Source: Crotophaga sulcirostris
Taxonomy: Eukaryota; Chordata; Aves; Cuculiformes; Crotophagidae
Reading direction: 5' to 3'
Length of the DNA stretch: 64,000 nt
Assembly (NCBI GenBank): GCA_013397455.1
Contig: VYZB01000526.1
Span: 120,440 to 184,439 of the forward strand
The translations under genes and the position numbers were made by a program. Under the pieces are notes generated by a model. It saw only the letters and a list, made by a program, of their open reading frames with translations. It had not been told where the DNA came from and ran no database searches. This document shows, piece by piece, positions 55,770-64,000 of the stretch (the first letter of the stretch is position 1; each line of letters opens with the position of its first letter).

Positions 55770-55842
55770 AAAAAAAAAAACTGTTTCCAGGAGGCATTAC
55801 ACTGTTCCTGTGTTCACAGATACTGCAAAAAAAAAAAATGTG

Positions 55843-55950
55843 GGGAATTTCCTTACTGAAAGGGTTGTCAAGCACTGGAAAAGAAAAAAAAAAAAAGTGC
55901 TGGAGTCACCATCCCTGGAGGGATTTAAAAGACTTGTGGAAAAAAAAAAA
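55843..55950 (+). mobile_element. CR1 LINE fragment
   Basis: GGGTTGTCAAGCACTGGAAA, GTGCTGGAGTCACCATCCCT and GGAGGGATTTAAAAGACTTG, with two A11 blocks. No tail follows. Confidence 0.85.
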
Positions 55951-57194
55951 AAAAAGTTAACTACGCGTGGGAGGCTGGCACAGTGAATGGCTGAGCCATT
56001 CTGATCTGGAGGGAACCTACATCGACTGGGACAACAGTAACATCATGAAGGTCAAAAAAAAAAAATGAAAAGCTCTTTGCTTGTATTGGAATGACACCAG
56101 ATTGAGAACTGAAAAAAAAAAAGCAGAATAGTGGCTGGGAAATACCTGGTTGAGCAGCCATGGTGCTATGGGCTGACAACTGCTGTCAGTCTGGACGTGA
56201 GCCATCAGTCACTCTCATCCCAAACACACCAAAACACATCCAGGACTGCAGACTCCAGAAGATCTTCCCACCAGCTCCTCTAGGACTGCGATAGTCACCC
56301 AAATCTTAAGCACCGCTGGGTCCCACCACCGCCTGGTCTGGACCTCACGGACCTGCAGCATTGCAGCCTTTCTCCTCTGCCCCAAGCCTATACACCAGCC
56401 TGGGATCACTGCATGGAAAAGACCCTCAACAATGTCCAGTAGCAGAGTGAGGTCCATCTCCCGAAGAGTTTTCCCTGAATGCACAAAACCAGATGCAGTC
56501 CATTCCTGGTAAAAAAAAAAATCACAGCTCTCCTCCCCTTAACACAGAAAGAGATCTGCTTTATATTTCATGAGCTGGGGAGTTCTGATGAAACCCTGAC
56601 CAGACAAGAGCTTTGTAACAGCAGCAAATCCAGCATCCTATACCTCAAGTCCCTGTGGCAGGTGTCTACCCGTCCATCTTTGGATGAACTGCGTGAATGA
56701 AGCTGCAAGCTAGACAGTGGTGAGAAGATGGGAGACAAGTCTTGGATCATGGCCAAGGAAGTGGGAACCCAGCACATGGATGGATCACGTGATACTAGGG
56801 CTTTGCTCTGTCATTCCCTTGGAGGCCACCCAGCAAGGGTCACTCCCTAGCAATGAAGTTCATACCTGATGGATCCCCAGCAGAATGTAGGAAAAGAAAG
56901 GGCTCCAGTGGTTCAAATCAGGCAGACTTCAAAGAGAATTTTTGAGCCTACAAAAAAATTTACTGAAAAATGGACACAATTAAGGAAGAAGAAACAGGAA
57001 CCTATTATGTACACTAAGTTCCCAAAAAAAAAAAAGAAATTGCCCTCAGATACTTTCATATCCTGCCTTATGCGACAGCCAAAAAAAAAAAGACAAGATC
57101 AATCCACAGAGCCATCTGCGGGGATGTTGGTATCTCCCTCAAACAATGGCAACAAGGTTCAGTGGAGCAGCCACATATTGTCACACTGCTGATT
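55951..57194. other. Unique intergenic DNA
   Basis: No gene or repeat was recognised. Blocks at 56055, 56112, 56511, 57024 and 57081. Confidence 0.45.
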
Positions 57195-58055
57195 TTGAGC
57201 CAGATGGAGGCAATGTCATCCAGAGGGACCTGGACCAGCTGCAGAAGTGGACCTGTGTGAACAGCATGAGGTTCAACAAGGTCAAGCGCAACGTCCGACA
57301 CCTGGGTCGGGGCAGCCCCCAGTACCAATACAGGCTGGGGGGGATGATGAGATTGAGAGCAGCCCTGCAGAGAAGGACTTGGGAGTGTTGACTGATGAGA
57401 AGCTCGACATGAGCTGGCAATGTGCACTTGCAACCCAGAAGTCCAACCATGTCCGGGGTTGCATCAAAAACAGTGTGACCAGTAGGTCAAGGGAGGGGAT
57501 TCTCCACCTCTACTCTGCTCTTGTGAGACCCAACCTAAAAAAAAAAATCCAGTTCTGGAATGTCCAGTATAAGAAGGATATGGAACTTTTGGAACAGGTC
57601 CAGAGGAGGACTACAAAGGGCTGGAGAACCTCTGCTATGAGGACAGGCAGAAAAAAAAAAAGTTGTTCAGTCTGGAGAACAGAAGCCTCCGGGGTGACCT
57701 CATAGAGGCCTTTCAGTGCCTGAAGGGGAGCTGCAAGAAAGCTGGGGAGGGAGTTTTTACAAGGAAAAAAAAAAACAGGATGAGGGGTAATGGCTTTAAA
57801 TTGGAAGGGGGGAGATTTAGAAAAAAAAAAAAGAGGAAATTCTTCACCATGAGGGTGGTGAGGCACTGGCACAGGTTGAAAAAAAAAAATGTGGATGTCC
57901 CATTCCTGGAAGTGTTCAAGACCAGGTTGGAAGGGAAAAAAAAAAACCTGGCCTAGTGGGAGATGTCCCTGCCCATGTCAGCGAGGTTGGAACTGGATGA
58001 TCAAGTTTAAGGTCCCTTCCAACCCAAACCATTCTATGATTCTATGATTCTATGA
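57195..58055 (+). mobile_element. CR1 LINE, longest copy in the right contig
   Basis: CAGAGGGACCTGGACCAGCT, AGGTTCAACAAGGTCAAGCG, GAGAAGGACTTGGGAGTGTT, AGTAGGTCAAGGGAGGGGAT, GAGGGTGGTGAGGCACTGGC and ATTCTATGATTCTATGATTC. The plus frame 57247-57705 reads ORF2 residues such as [15 protein letters not shown]. Frame breaks and A11 blocks interrupt it. Confidence 0.94.
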
Positions 58056-59313
58056 GTCCTATGGAAGAGGAATTGCAAAAGGACCTGCCAGTGGTGTATC
58101 CAAAGTAAAAAAAAAAAACCTGTCCAGGCACAACCGAGGGAAAACACATTCAACCACTTAAGAGAAAGGAGTCTGCGAAGTTCCACTGATGTCCATCAAC
58201 TTTGCCACTTTCTCTCTTTGAAAAAAAAAAATTAATGAAAAGGTGGTTTTCTTCCAGATCATTTGCAGTAGGTTCCCAAAAAAAAAAACAGAGGAGTTCC
58301 CCGTTGCCAGCACCAATGAACTGAACTGGGATTCAAGGATGGAAAACAATTCAACCAGGAACTCCAGTAGTATAGCTAGCATGGGGACTGTTATGTCCCA
58401 GTTTCTCTGCCCTCATCCCCGTCTACCCCGTACCCTGAGCAGCCTTGCCTTTTCTGGAGAGCTGTGTTTTAAAGAGCTTGTGCAGAATCCACCCCCAGGA
58501 GTCCTTCTGGCTCTCCACAGGCTTGATTAGCTGGAGCTGCATTTCTGAGGGCTTCGTTGGACGACTTCAGCTCAGGAGGGAGCACAGACCACTCTGCAGC
58601 CTCAAACAACTTCTTGATGTTAAATTCCCCAATCTCCCAGTGCTGAATCCACCTTGAAATTGGTCTCGAAGCCTCTCTTTGCAAGCAGTCAGGAGCGGGG
58701 CTTAGGAGGAGGAGGGGAAAAGGAAGGGAAAATAAATTAGATACATTTTCTGCGAGAAGAAGAATTAAAAGGAGAAATTCAACTCAGCAGTGGAATAATG
58801 GAACTCTGTCTGGGAAATGCCCATTGTGAAAGAGCAGTGAGGAGAGGAAAAAAAAAAAAGCAGATACGCTGGCAGCAGTGGGAGGACTCCAGGAGCACCA
58901 CCGGAAAAAAAAAAATGAGCATCCTGCCAGGTCAGTCCTGGCCAAGGTCAAAAGCCAGGGTCTAAGTAGGAGGCTCTGACTAGGCTTGCTGGCAAGAGGA
59001 GTGCAGAAACATGGGAGGGTTTAACCACAGCAATAACAAATATTAAAAGCTTTTTTTCCTGTGCTTTCCAGCTATAAAAAAAAAAAGAGTGTGGAATTGC
59101 GTCTTCCCCATGGAGGGAAGGTGAGGACTAGTACTATTTCAAACTCTAGACACCAGGTTTCTGTGAAATGGTGGGAGGAAGAGACAGGATTTTATTCAAA
59201 CTGGTTGTTCTCTTCTTGCAAGACTCTGCCTGTCACTAAAGGAGGCACTTCTGGCTCTCTCCAGAGAGGAACAGGAGCAGCATATCCTTAAAATCAGAGC
59301 TTGATAGTTGAGA
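58056..59313. other. Unique intergenic DNA
   Basis: No gene or repeat was recognised. Blocks at 58107, 58221, 58278, 58848, 58905 and 59076. Confidence 0.45.
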
Positions 59314-59410
59314 AATCATAGAATCATAAACTAATTTGGGTTGAGAAGGACCTTAAATATCATCTAGTTTCAACCCTCCTGCCATGGGCAGGGATTCTAG
59401 ATCAGGAGTG
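59314..59410 (-). mobile_element. CR1 3' fragment
   Basis: AATCATAGAATCATAAACTA, AAGGACCTTAAATATCATCT and CAACCCTCCTGCCATGGGCA. Confidence 0.9.
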
Positions 59411-59710
59411 GCTTTCTAAAAAAAAAAAACTCAGAGACACCAATGTCATTGCCAGTCCATGGTTTTCCTTGAGTAAAAAAAAAAAACCCTGGCAAAGAGA
59501 TGGATTGGCAACATCTTCAAAGCTGGAAATGTTGCTCCTCCAGCCCTGCTGAAGGCAGGGAAAGTGGCAAATGTCTCTTGTGCCTGTTAAAAAAAAAAAG
59601 ATGGTTTACAAATCTCCTTTCAGGATATAAGAACTGATTTGTGGTGATAATTGGAAAGGATCTAAGTTCAGTTAAATACCAGCATTGTCTGGTTTTCATT
59701 GCCTGCCCAA

Positions 59711-59990
59711 AATCACAGAATCACAGAATGACCTGAGTTGGAAGGGACCCACAAGGATTAAAAAAAAAAATTCCTGTCCCTGCATAGAACCCAAACATTC
59801 ACACCGTGTTTCCGAGAAAAAAAAAAAAATGTTTCTTGCATATTGCCAGGCTTGGCACCATGACTGCTTCCTTGGGAAACTGTTCCACTGCTCCACCACC
59901 CTCTGAGTGAAGAACCTTCTCCTGATATCCAACCTAAACCTCCCCTGACCCATCTTCCTGCCATTCCCTCGGGTCCTAAATCATCCTTTT
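59711..59990 (-). mobile_element. CR1 LINE fragment (TCCTTGTGGG subfamily)
   Basis: AATCACAGAATCACAGAATG, TGGAAGGGACCCACAAGGAT, CCCAAACATTCACACCG, ACTGCTCCACCACCCTCTGA and CCTGATATCCAACCTAAACC. Blocks at 59760 and 59817. Confidence 0.92.
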
Positions 59991-60059
59991 CAGGGAGGAA
60001 GGCTATTTCTCCCTCCTCTTTTCTCCCCCTACCTCCCCCTCATCTGCTCCAAGCTTGAC

Positions 60060-60345
60060 AGGGACAGGTCAGTCAGTCCGTCACTGCTAATCTTTGGATA
60101 CTTTTAGTGTCACTCTAATGACAGCACACCTCTCTGCCGAGCCGCCGAGCCACAGCAAAAAAAAAAAAATAAGGCCAGCAGCCCCTCTGAGCAAAGTGGC
60201 TTGCCCGCTGCCAGGGCCCTTCTTTCCCCCTGCAAATGGCATCTGGACGATTAGCCCTGCCGCCCGTGACAAGAATCGGACGTGAAGCCTTCCACTTTGA
60301 GATGCATTAAAGCCCTTCGCTGGAAGCGCTCGGAAGTGCACCGCT
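60060..60345. promoter_or_regulatory. Candidate conserved regulatory island, CpG-rich
   Basis: CACTGCTAATCTTTGGATAC, AGTGTCACTCTAATGACAGC, CCGAGCCGCCGAGCC, GGCATCTGGACGATTAGCCC and GAGATGCATTAAAGCCCTTC. TAAT cores combine with local CpG richness. One A11 block at 60159. Confidence 0.36.
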
Positions 60346-61884
60346 CGCATCCTTCGCTTGCCCTCTCAACCTCTCTGCACCTCACCCTCCCTGCTCCCAC
60401 CCTTCTCCTCCTCTGTGAGGACCAAGTGGCTTGGGGGATGCTCTCAGGTGCACCCAGGATGGTTTAGGCTCATTCTCTCTACCCCTGCTCCCTGTGTGAT
60501 AAAAAAAAAAAGATGACGTATTTCCACTCTGTTAGGTTGTTATTAGGGCTCTGTGGTAAAAAAAAAAAGCTTTGCCATAGGACCCCAGGTTTGCCATGAA
60601 AGCGATCAGTATCTGTTCCCAGCATCTCTTTTCATATGGATAAATTGAGGGTACCCAGCCAGCACTTTGGATGCAGTTGCTCTGTTTTACAGAGTAAAAG
60701 GGTTTGATAGTGCGAAATCATCCAGCCTTGGAAACCAGAACTGTGCATTTTTAGCTTCGATAGAGAGGTTTGAGGCCACCAGCCCCAAACCAGATCTTCT
60801 TGCCACCTCTGTGCACAAGGAAAACAGAGTAAGATGACAGCCAGGGGGTGTTACAAAGCAATTCTCTTCCAAACTCCTATCTTCACTGGTTTTTGGTTCA
60901 AAAAAAAAAAGGTTGCTGTCACCAGCAGTACATGTGAACGAGAAAGCAGGACCCTCTTGGTTGGTATGTGAACCACACAGCGTTGCTGGGGTGAATGCCT
61001 AGAGCTTCCAGACAGTTGTCCCAACCCCACTCCACCCTGGGTCCTCTGCTCCCTCCTCAAGGGAACCAGCGTGCTCTTTCCCACCTTAAGTGGCTGCAGA
61101 GCTATGCCGTGCACTGGTAAAGAGCTGAAAAAAAAAAAGCGCAATGCTATTAATAATAAATAAGCTTGTCTGTTGGTTTAGAGGATTTTGTTTTGCTGCA
61201 GGGCTCATCAAGGCATCCATCGGGACCTGTTGCATCCGAAGAAAAAAAAAAATCCCTAAACCATTAAACCATCTCCGTTGCACCGTGCAATACAATCGAA
61301 AAAAAAAAACATTTGTGTGTTGGTACAGACCATCAATTCCAGCTCTCGGCATCATGGGATGTGGGAAGGCAGCGTGAGCTCTGGCACAACTCAAAGGCTC
61401 TCACAGCGTTTCCCCTCATTTCACCAAATTTGGGGTTGCAAGGTAAAAGGTTGAGAGCTCAGTATGGTTCTGTTCAGCTCAGCAATTCCGTTGCATTCAG
61501 AGAAGTGCACCCTGGGGAAGGTGAGATGTGTTATTCCCATGCCCTGGCGCATGTCCCAGGCAGTGTAGGGATGAAGTCAGAGGAAAAAAAAAAACAGATG
61601 GGTGTGCTGAGTGTTGTAGGCAGCCAGCGTGACCTGGAGCAGGGGATGAACCAGAACCAAGAGGCAGAAAGTCACCAGGAGTCAGAAAGGGCACAGTGGG
61701 AAACTGGGATTGCATGCTGCAGCCAGAACCGTTTCGGGGGGTTGTGGCTGACTGAAAAAAAAAAACACTTGACTTCATGCAAGACCTTGGGCGTGTCTCA
61801 GGCTCTCCCATTAGAAAACAATTTCGCCAATCCCTCCCCAGTCACTGAGGCTATGACTGTATTAGAAATCAGGCAGTGGTAAAG
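60346..61884. other. Unique intergenic DNA
   Basis: No gene or repeat was recognised. The plus frame 61313-61882 (189 codons) has no recognisable domain and contains artefactual lysine runs. Blocks at 60501, 60558, 60900, 61128, 61242, 61299, 61584 and 61755. Confidence 0.45.
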
Positions 61885-62060
61885 AATGTGGTCAAGCCCT
61901 GGAATCCAATCACTGTTAAATTATTAGTGCAATCCCTGAGCGTCCATGGACCAGCCCAATTAGCAGCCTCCCAGATGATTCACAAAGACATTGTGCACTC
62001 ATCCTGGGCCAAGAGGACATCTCCAGTAGATCATTAGATATTACCACAATGTTGAGGAGT
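61885..62060. promoter_or_regulatory. Candidate conserved regulatory island
   Basis: TGGAATCCAATCACTGTTAA, ATTATTAGTGCAATCCCTGA, CAGCCCAATTAGCAGCCTCC and AGATGATTCACAAAGACATT. Block-free, repeat-free. Confidence 0.33.
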
Positions 62061-62089
62061 GCAGGAGATTTAATGAGGCAAATACGGAT

Positions 62090-62470
62090 TGACAGTAGCC
62101 CTGAAGAAAAGGATTGAGAAGTTCAACATGAGCCAGCAATGTCCACTTGGAGCAAAAAAAAAAAACGATATCCTGGACTACATCAAAAGAAACATAAATA
62201 GTAGGTCAAGAAAAAAAAAAACGCCCCTCTACTCTGCTCTTGTGAGACCTCACCTGGATTCCTTTGTTCAGTTCTGCAGTCCTCAGCACAGAAAAGACAT
62301 GGATCTGTTAGACCGAGTCCAGAGGATGCCACAAAGATGACCCGAGTGCTGGAGCAGCTCCCATGCAAGGAAAGGCTGAGAAAAAAAAAAAATTCAGCCT
62401 GGAGAAGAGAAGGCTCTGAGGAGACCTTATAGCAGTCTTCCAGACTTAAAAGGACCTACAGGAAAGTCAC
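62090..62470 (+). mobile_element. CR1 LINE, truncated at both ends
   Basis: TTCAACATGAGCCAGCAATG, CTGCTCTTGTGAGACCTCAC, GTCCTCAGCACAGAAAAGAC, GGAGAAGAGAAGGCTCTGAG. It ends near CCTACAGGAAAGTCAC without the 3' tail, which is unusual for CR1 and implies a later deletion. Confidence 0.9.
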
Positions 62471-62804
62471 AAGAATGAGTGGGGAAGGTCTGGTGAAAAA
62501 AAAAAAGGAAAAGAAGTCTCCCTTGGGATCTCCACTTATGGCACAGATCTCTAAAAAAAAAAACCTTTCCCCACATTGTGGCTCCTTTCTATACAGCTGT
62601 GGGGCATTCAACCACTCCTCTATGCCTGTGCAGACACAGGCCCCCAAGCCCAGGGCAAGATGGGAAAAAAAAAAAAAGAAACCTATAGCACTTGTGAATC
62701 CATAACTAAGCTTCATGGCTGAAAGCGATGGGACAAGGGACCTTTTGGGGTGTCTGATATCACTCACTCCTGAGCTGGAGCTGCTTCAGATCATATCACC
62801 CAAG
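62471..62804. other. Unique intergenic DNA
   Basis: No gene or repeat was recognised. Blocks at 62496, 62553 and 62667. Confidence 0.45.
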
Positions 62805-63013
62805 GGAATGGCAGGAAGATGTGCCAGGGAAGGGTTAGGCTGGATGTTAGGAAAAGGTTCTTCACCCAGCGGACGGTGAAGTACTGGAACAGCTAAAAAA
62901 AAAAAGATTCGTGGCACCAAACCTGACAATATTCATAACCTTCTGACAACACCCTCAGACACGTGGTGTGAATGTTGGGGTTGTCCTCTGCAGGGACAGG
63001 AGCTGGACTCGAT
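62805..63013 (+). mobile_element. CR1 LINE fragment (TCCTTGTGGG subfamily), 3'-truncated
   Basis: GAATGGCAGGAAGATGTGCC, GTTAGGCTGGATGTTAGGAA, CGGACGGTGAAGTACTGGAA and GGACAGGAGCTGGACTCGAT. The expected ATCCTTGTGGG ending is absent, replaced by the 11-bp tandem repeat that follows. Confidence 0.9.
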
Positions 63014-63046
63014 GTTTAATATTTGTTTAATATATGTTTAATATTT
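63014..63046. repeat. 11-bp tandem repeat, three units
   Basis: GTTTAATATTT, GTTTAATATAT, GTTTAATATTT at 63014, 63025 and 63036. It sits exactly where the CR1 3' end should continue. Confidence 0.88.
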
Positions 63047-64000
63047 TGTGGTCTATTTATGGCATTTGACTCCACATCTCCCTCGTTTAGGGGCATCTGG
63101 TCACTGAGAACTTGGAGCCTCGAAAAAAAAAAAAATACAATACAATGGAAGGAAAAACCTCCCCTTCTCATGGCAACCCAAAAAAAAAAATCTACTTCTT
63201 CCCTGCTTTTCCATTCCCTTAAACCTCCACAAATCCAAAAAAAAAAAGCCATGCACATGCAGAAACTCTTCCTTCCCCTCCACACTCCTCCTCAAAAAAA
63301 AAAACCTCAAATTCCTCGTTTCCCCTCACACATCCTCGTTTCCCCTCCACACTCCTCCTCCTCTCTCTCCCCCTCCGGTTGCTTGAGAAATTCAAACCTT
63401 CTTCCTATTAGGAAGAAAAAAAGGACATGCTGCTAGGTTGAAAGAGAAAGCAGAGGAATGGGTTAAAGGGGTTGAAATTGGAGCTTTATGGATATTTCTC
63501 TCTCTCCTTTGTGAGCGCATTAAACTTTTCTTCGTTAAAAACCAAGAGGACAGGAATGGGAAAGGAGAGGCGAGAAAGGAAAGAGAAAGTGGGGGGAAAA
63601 AAAACCCTCAGATATTCATGTGTGACACAGCTCAGGGAGGTGAGAAAAAAAAAAAATTTGCTTAATGCTGACAGGTCTTTCTTCTTATTGGAAAGAAAAC
63701 ACAGCGGGGATCCTAAAATGTGCCATGTAAAGGTCCATGGCAGGAGCATTTCCAATCTTCCGTGGTGATGCTGCAGGCCAGGTATTCACACAGGGAAAAA
63801 TAACACAAAAAGTTCTTCAGTCGGCTCCTATTAACCTGCTGCCTATGGTAATGCTGAGCCTAAAGCTACTCCAAAAAAAAAAAAGCTCCCACGCTACCTG
63901 GCACGGGGATGTGTATGTGTTGGTGTGGATAAAAAAAAAAACATCTCAGCCTGCCCAAGTGGGACACACAAAAGCAGGAGGTGGGAGAAAAAAAAAAAAA
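63047..64000. other. Unique DNA to window end
   Basis: Pyrimidine-rich from 63140 to 63400, then purine-rich from 63530 to 63600. TCCTCGTTTCCCCTC occurs at 63313 and 63333. The grid shifts by +10 here. No gene was recognised. Confidence 0.5.
63645..64000. other. A11 substitution grid, segment 4 (phase shifted by +10)
   Basis: Blocks at 63646, 63874, 63931 (exactly 11 A) and 63988, with remainder 34 modulo 57. The +10 change falls between 63305 and 63645. The window ends inside the last A run. Confidence 0.9.

Larger units (their letters stand above)
55770..63304. other. A11 substitution grid, segment 3 (phase shifted by +29)
   Basis: The remainder modulo 57 is 24 throughout: 55770, 56112, 57081, 58221, 58905, 59076, 59589, 60501, 61242, 62211, 62895, 63180, 63294. 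The change from 52 to 24 equals +29 and coincides with the 29-bp tandem duplication at 55722-55769. Confidence 0.93.

Noticed and set aside
61313..61882. A 189-codon plus-strand frame
   Set aside because: It contains A11-derived lysine runs, an opposing frame covers much of it, and no domain was recognised.
21429..64000. A CRISPR-like or satellite-like array: short identical repeats with about 46-bp spacers
   Set aside because: The repeats are pure A, overwrite CR1 and unique DNA without changing length, and are missing from many slots. They are a grid artefact, not inserted units.

Overview
This window looks like non-coding, intergenic nuclear DNA from a bird, or at least a sauropsid. The main evidence is about fifty fragments of CR1 (chicken repeat 1) LINE retrotransposons on both strands. 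Most are 5'-truncated and end in the typical octamer tail (ATTCTATG repeats, or TACTGTGAT in another subfamily). No SINE, IS element, CRISPR array, rRNA, tRNA or convincing protein-coding gene was seen. The longer open frames are remnants of the CR1 ORF2 C-terminus, antisense readings of CR1, or frames through simple repeats.

Layout. From 1 to 21199 the sequence is clean. CR1 copies alternate with unique DNA that holds a CA-rich region with a 126-bp tandem duplication (5300-5806), a CA microsatellite (10005-10031), an A22 tract (10079-10100) and several stretches resembling conserved regulatory elements (about 6060-6360, 9845-9975, 11990-12440, 18480-18990). A run of N covers 21200-21336. From 21337 to the end there is more of the same kind of DNA: CR1 fragments, including a nested insertion at 48511-49685 and a fold-back pair at 32953-33396, separated by unique DNA with further candidate regulatory islands.

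The strongest signal in the window is not biological. Right of the N gap, blocks of exactly 11 A's overwrite the sequence on an exact 57-bp grid. The blocks replace the underlying bases and preserve length, as CR1 copies of known consensus show. They cut through CR1 and unique DNA alike, and none occur left of the gap. The grid holds its phase for about 31 kb, then jumps by -2 (52562-52833), +29 (55581-55769) and +10 (63305-63645). The +29 jump coincides with a 29-bp tandem duplication in which one copy shows real bases in the grid slot and the other shows the A11 block. This suggests a corrupted contig that was later partly polished. Because 57 bp is 19 codons, the artefact creates false proteins with KKKK or FFFF every 19 residues.

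Genes working together: none can be described. The plausible functional content is limited to candidate cis-regulatory islands, which would fit a gene desert around a developmental gene. That is inference and needs cross-species alignment.
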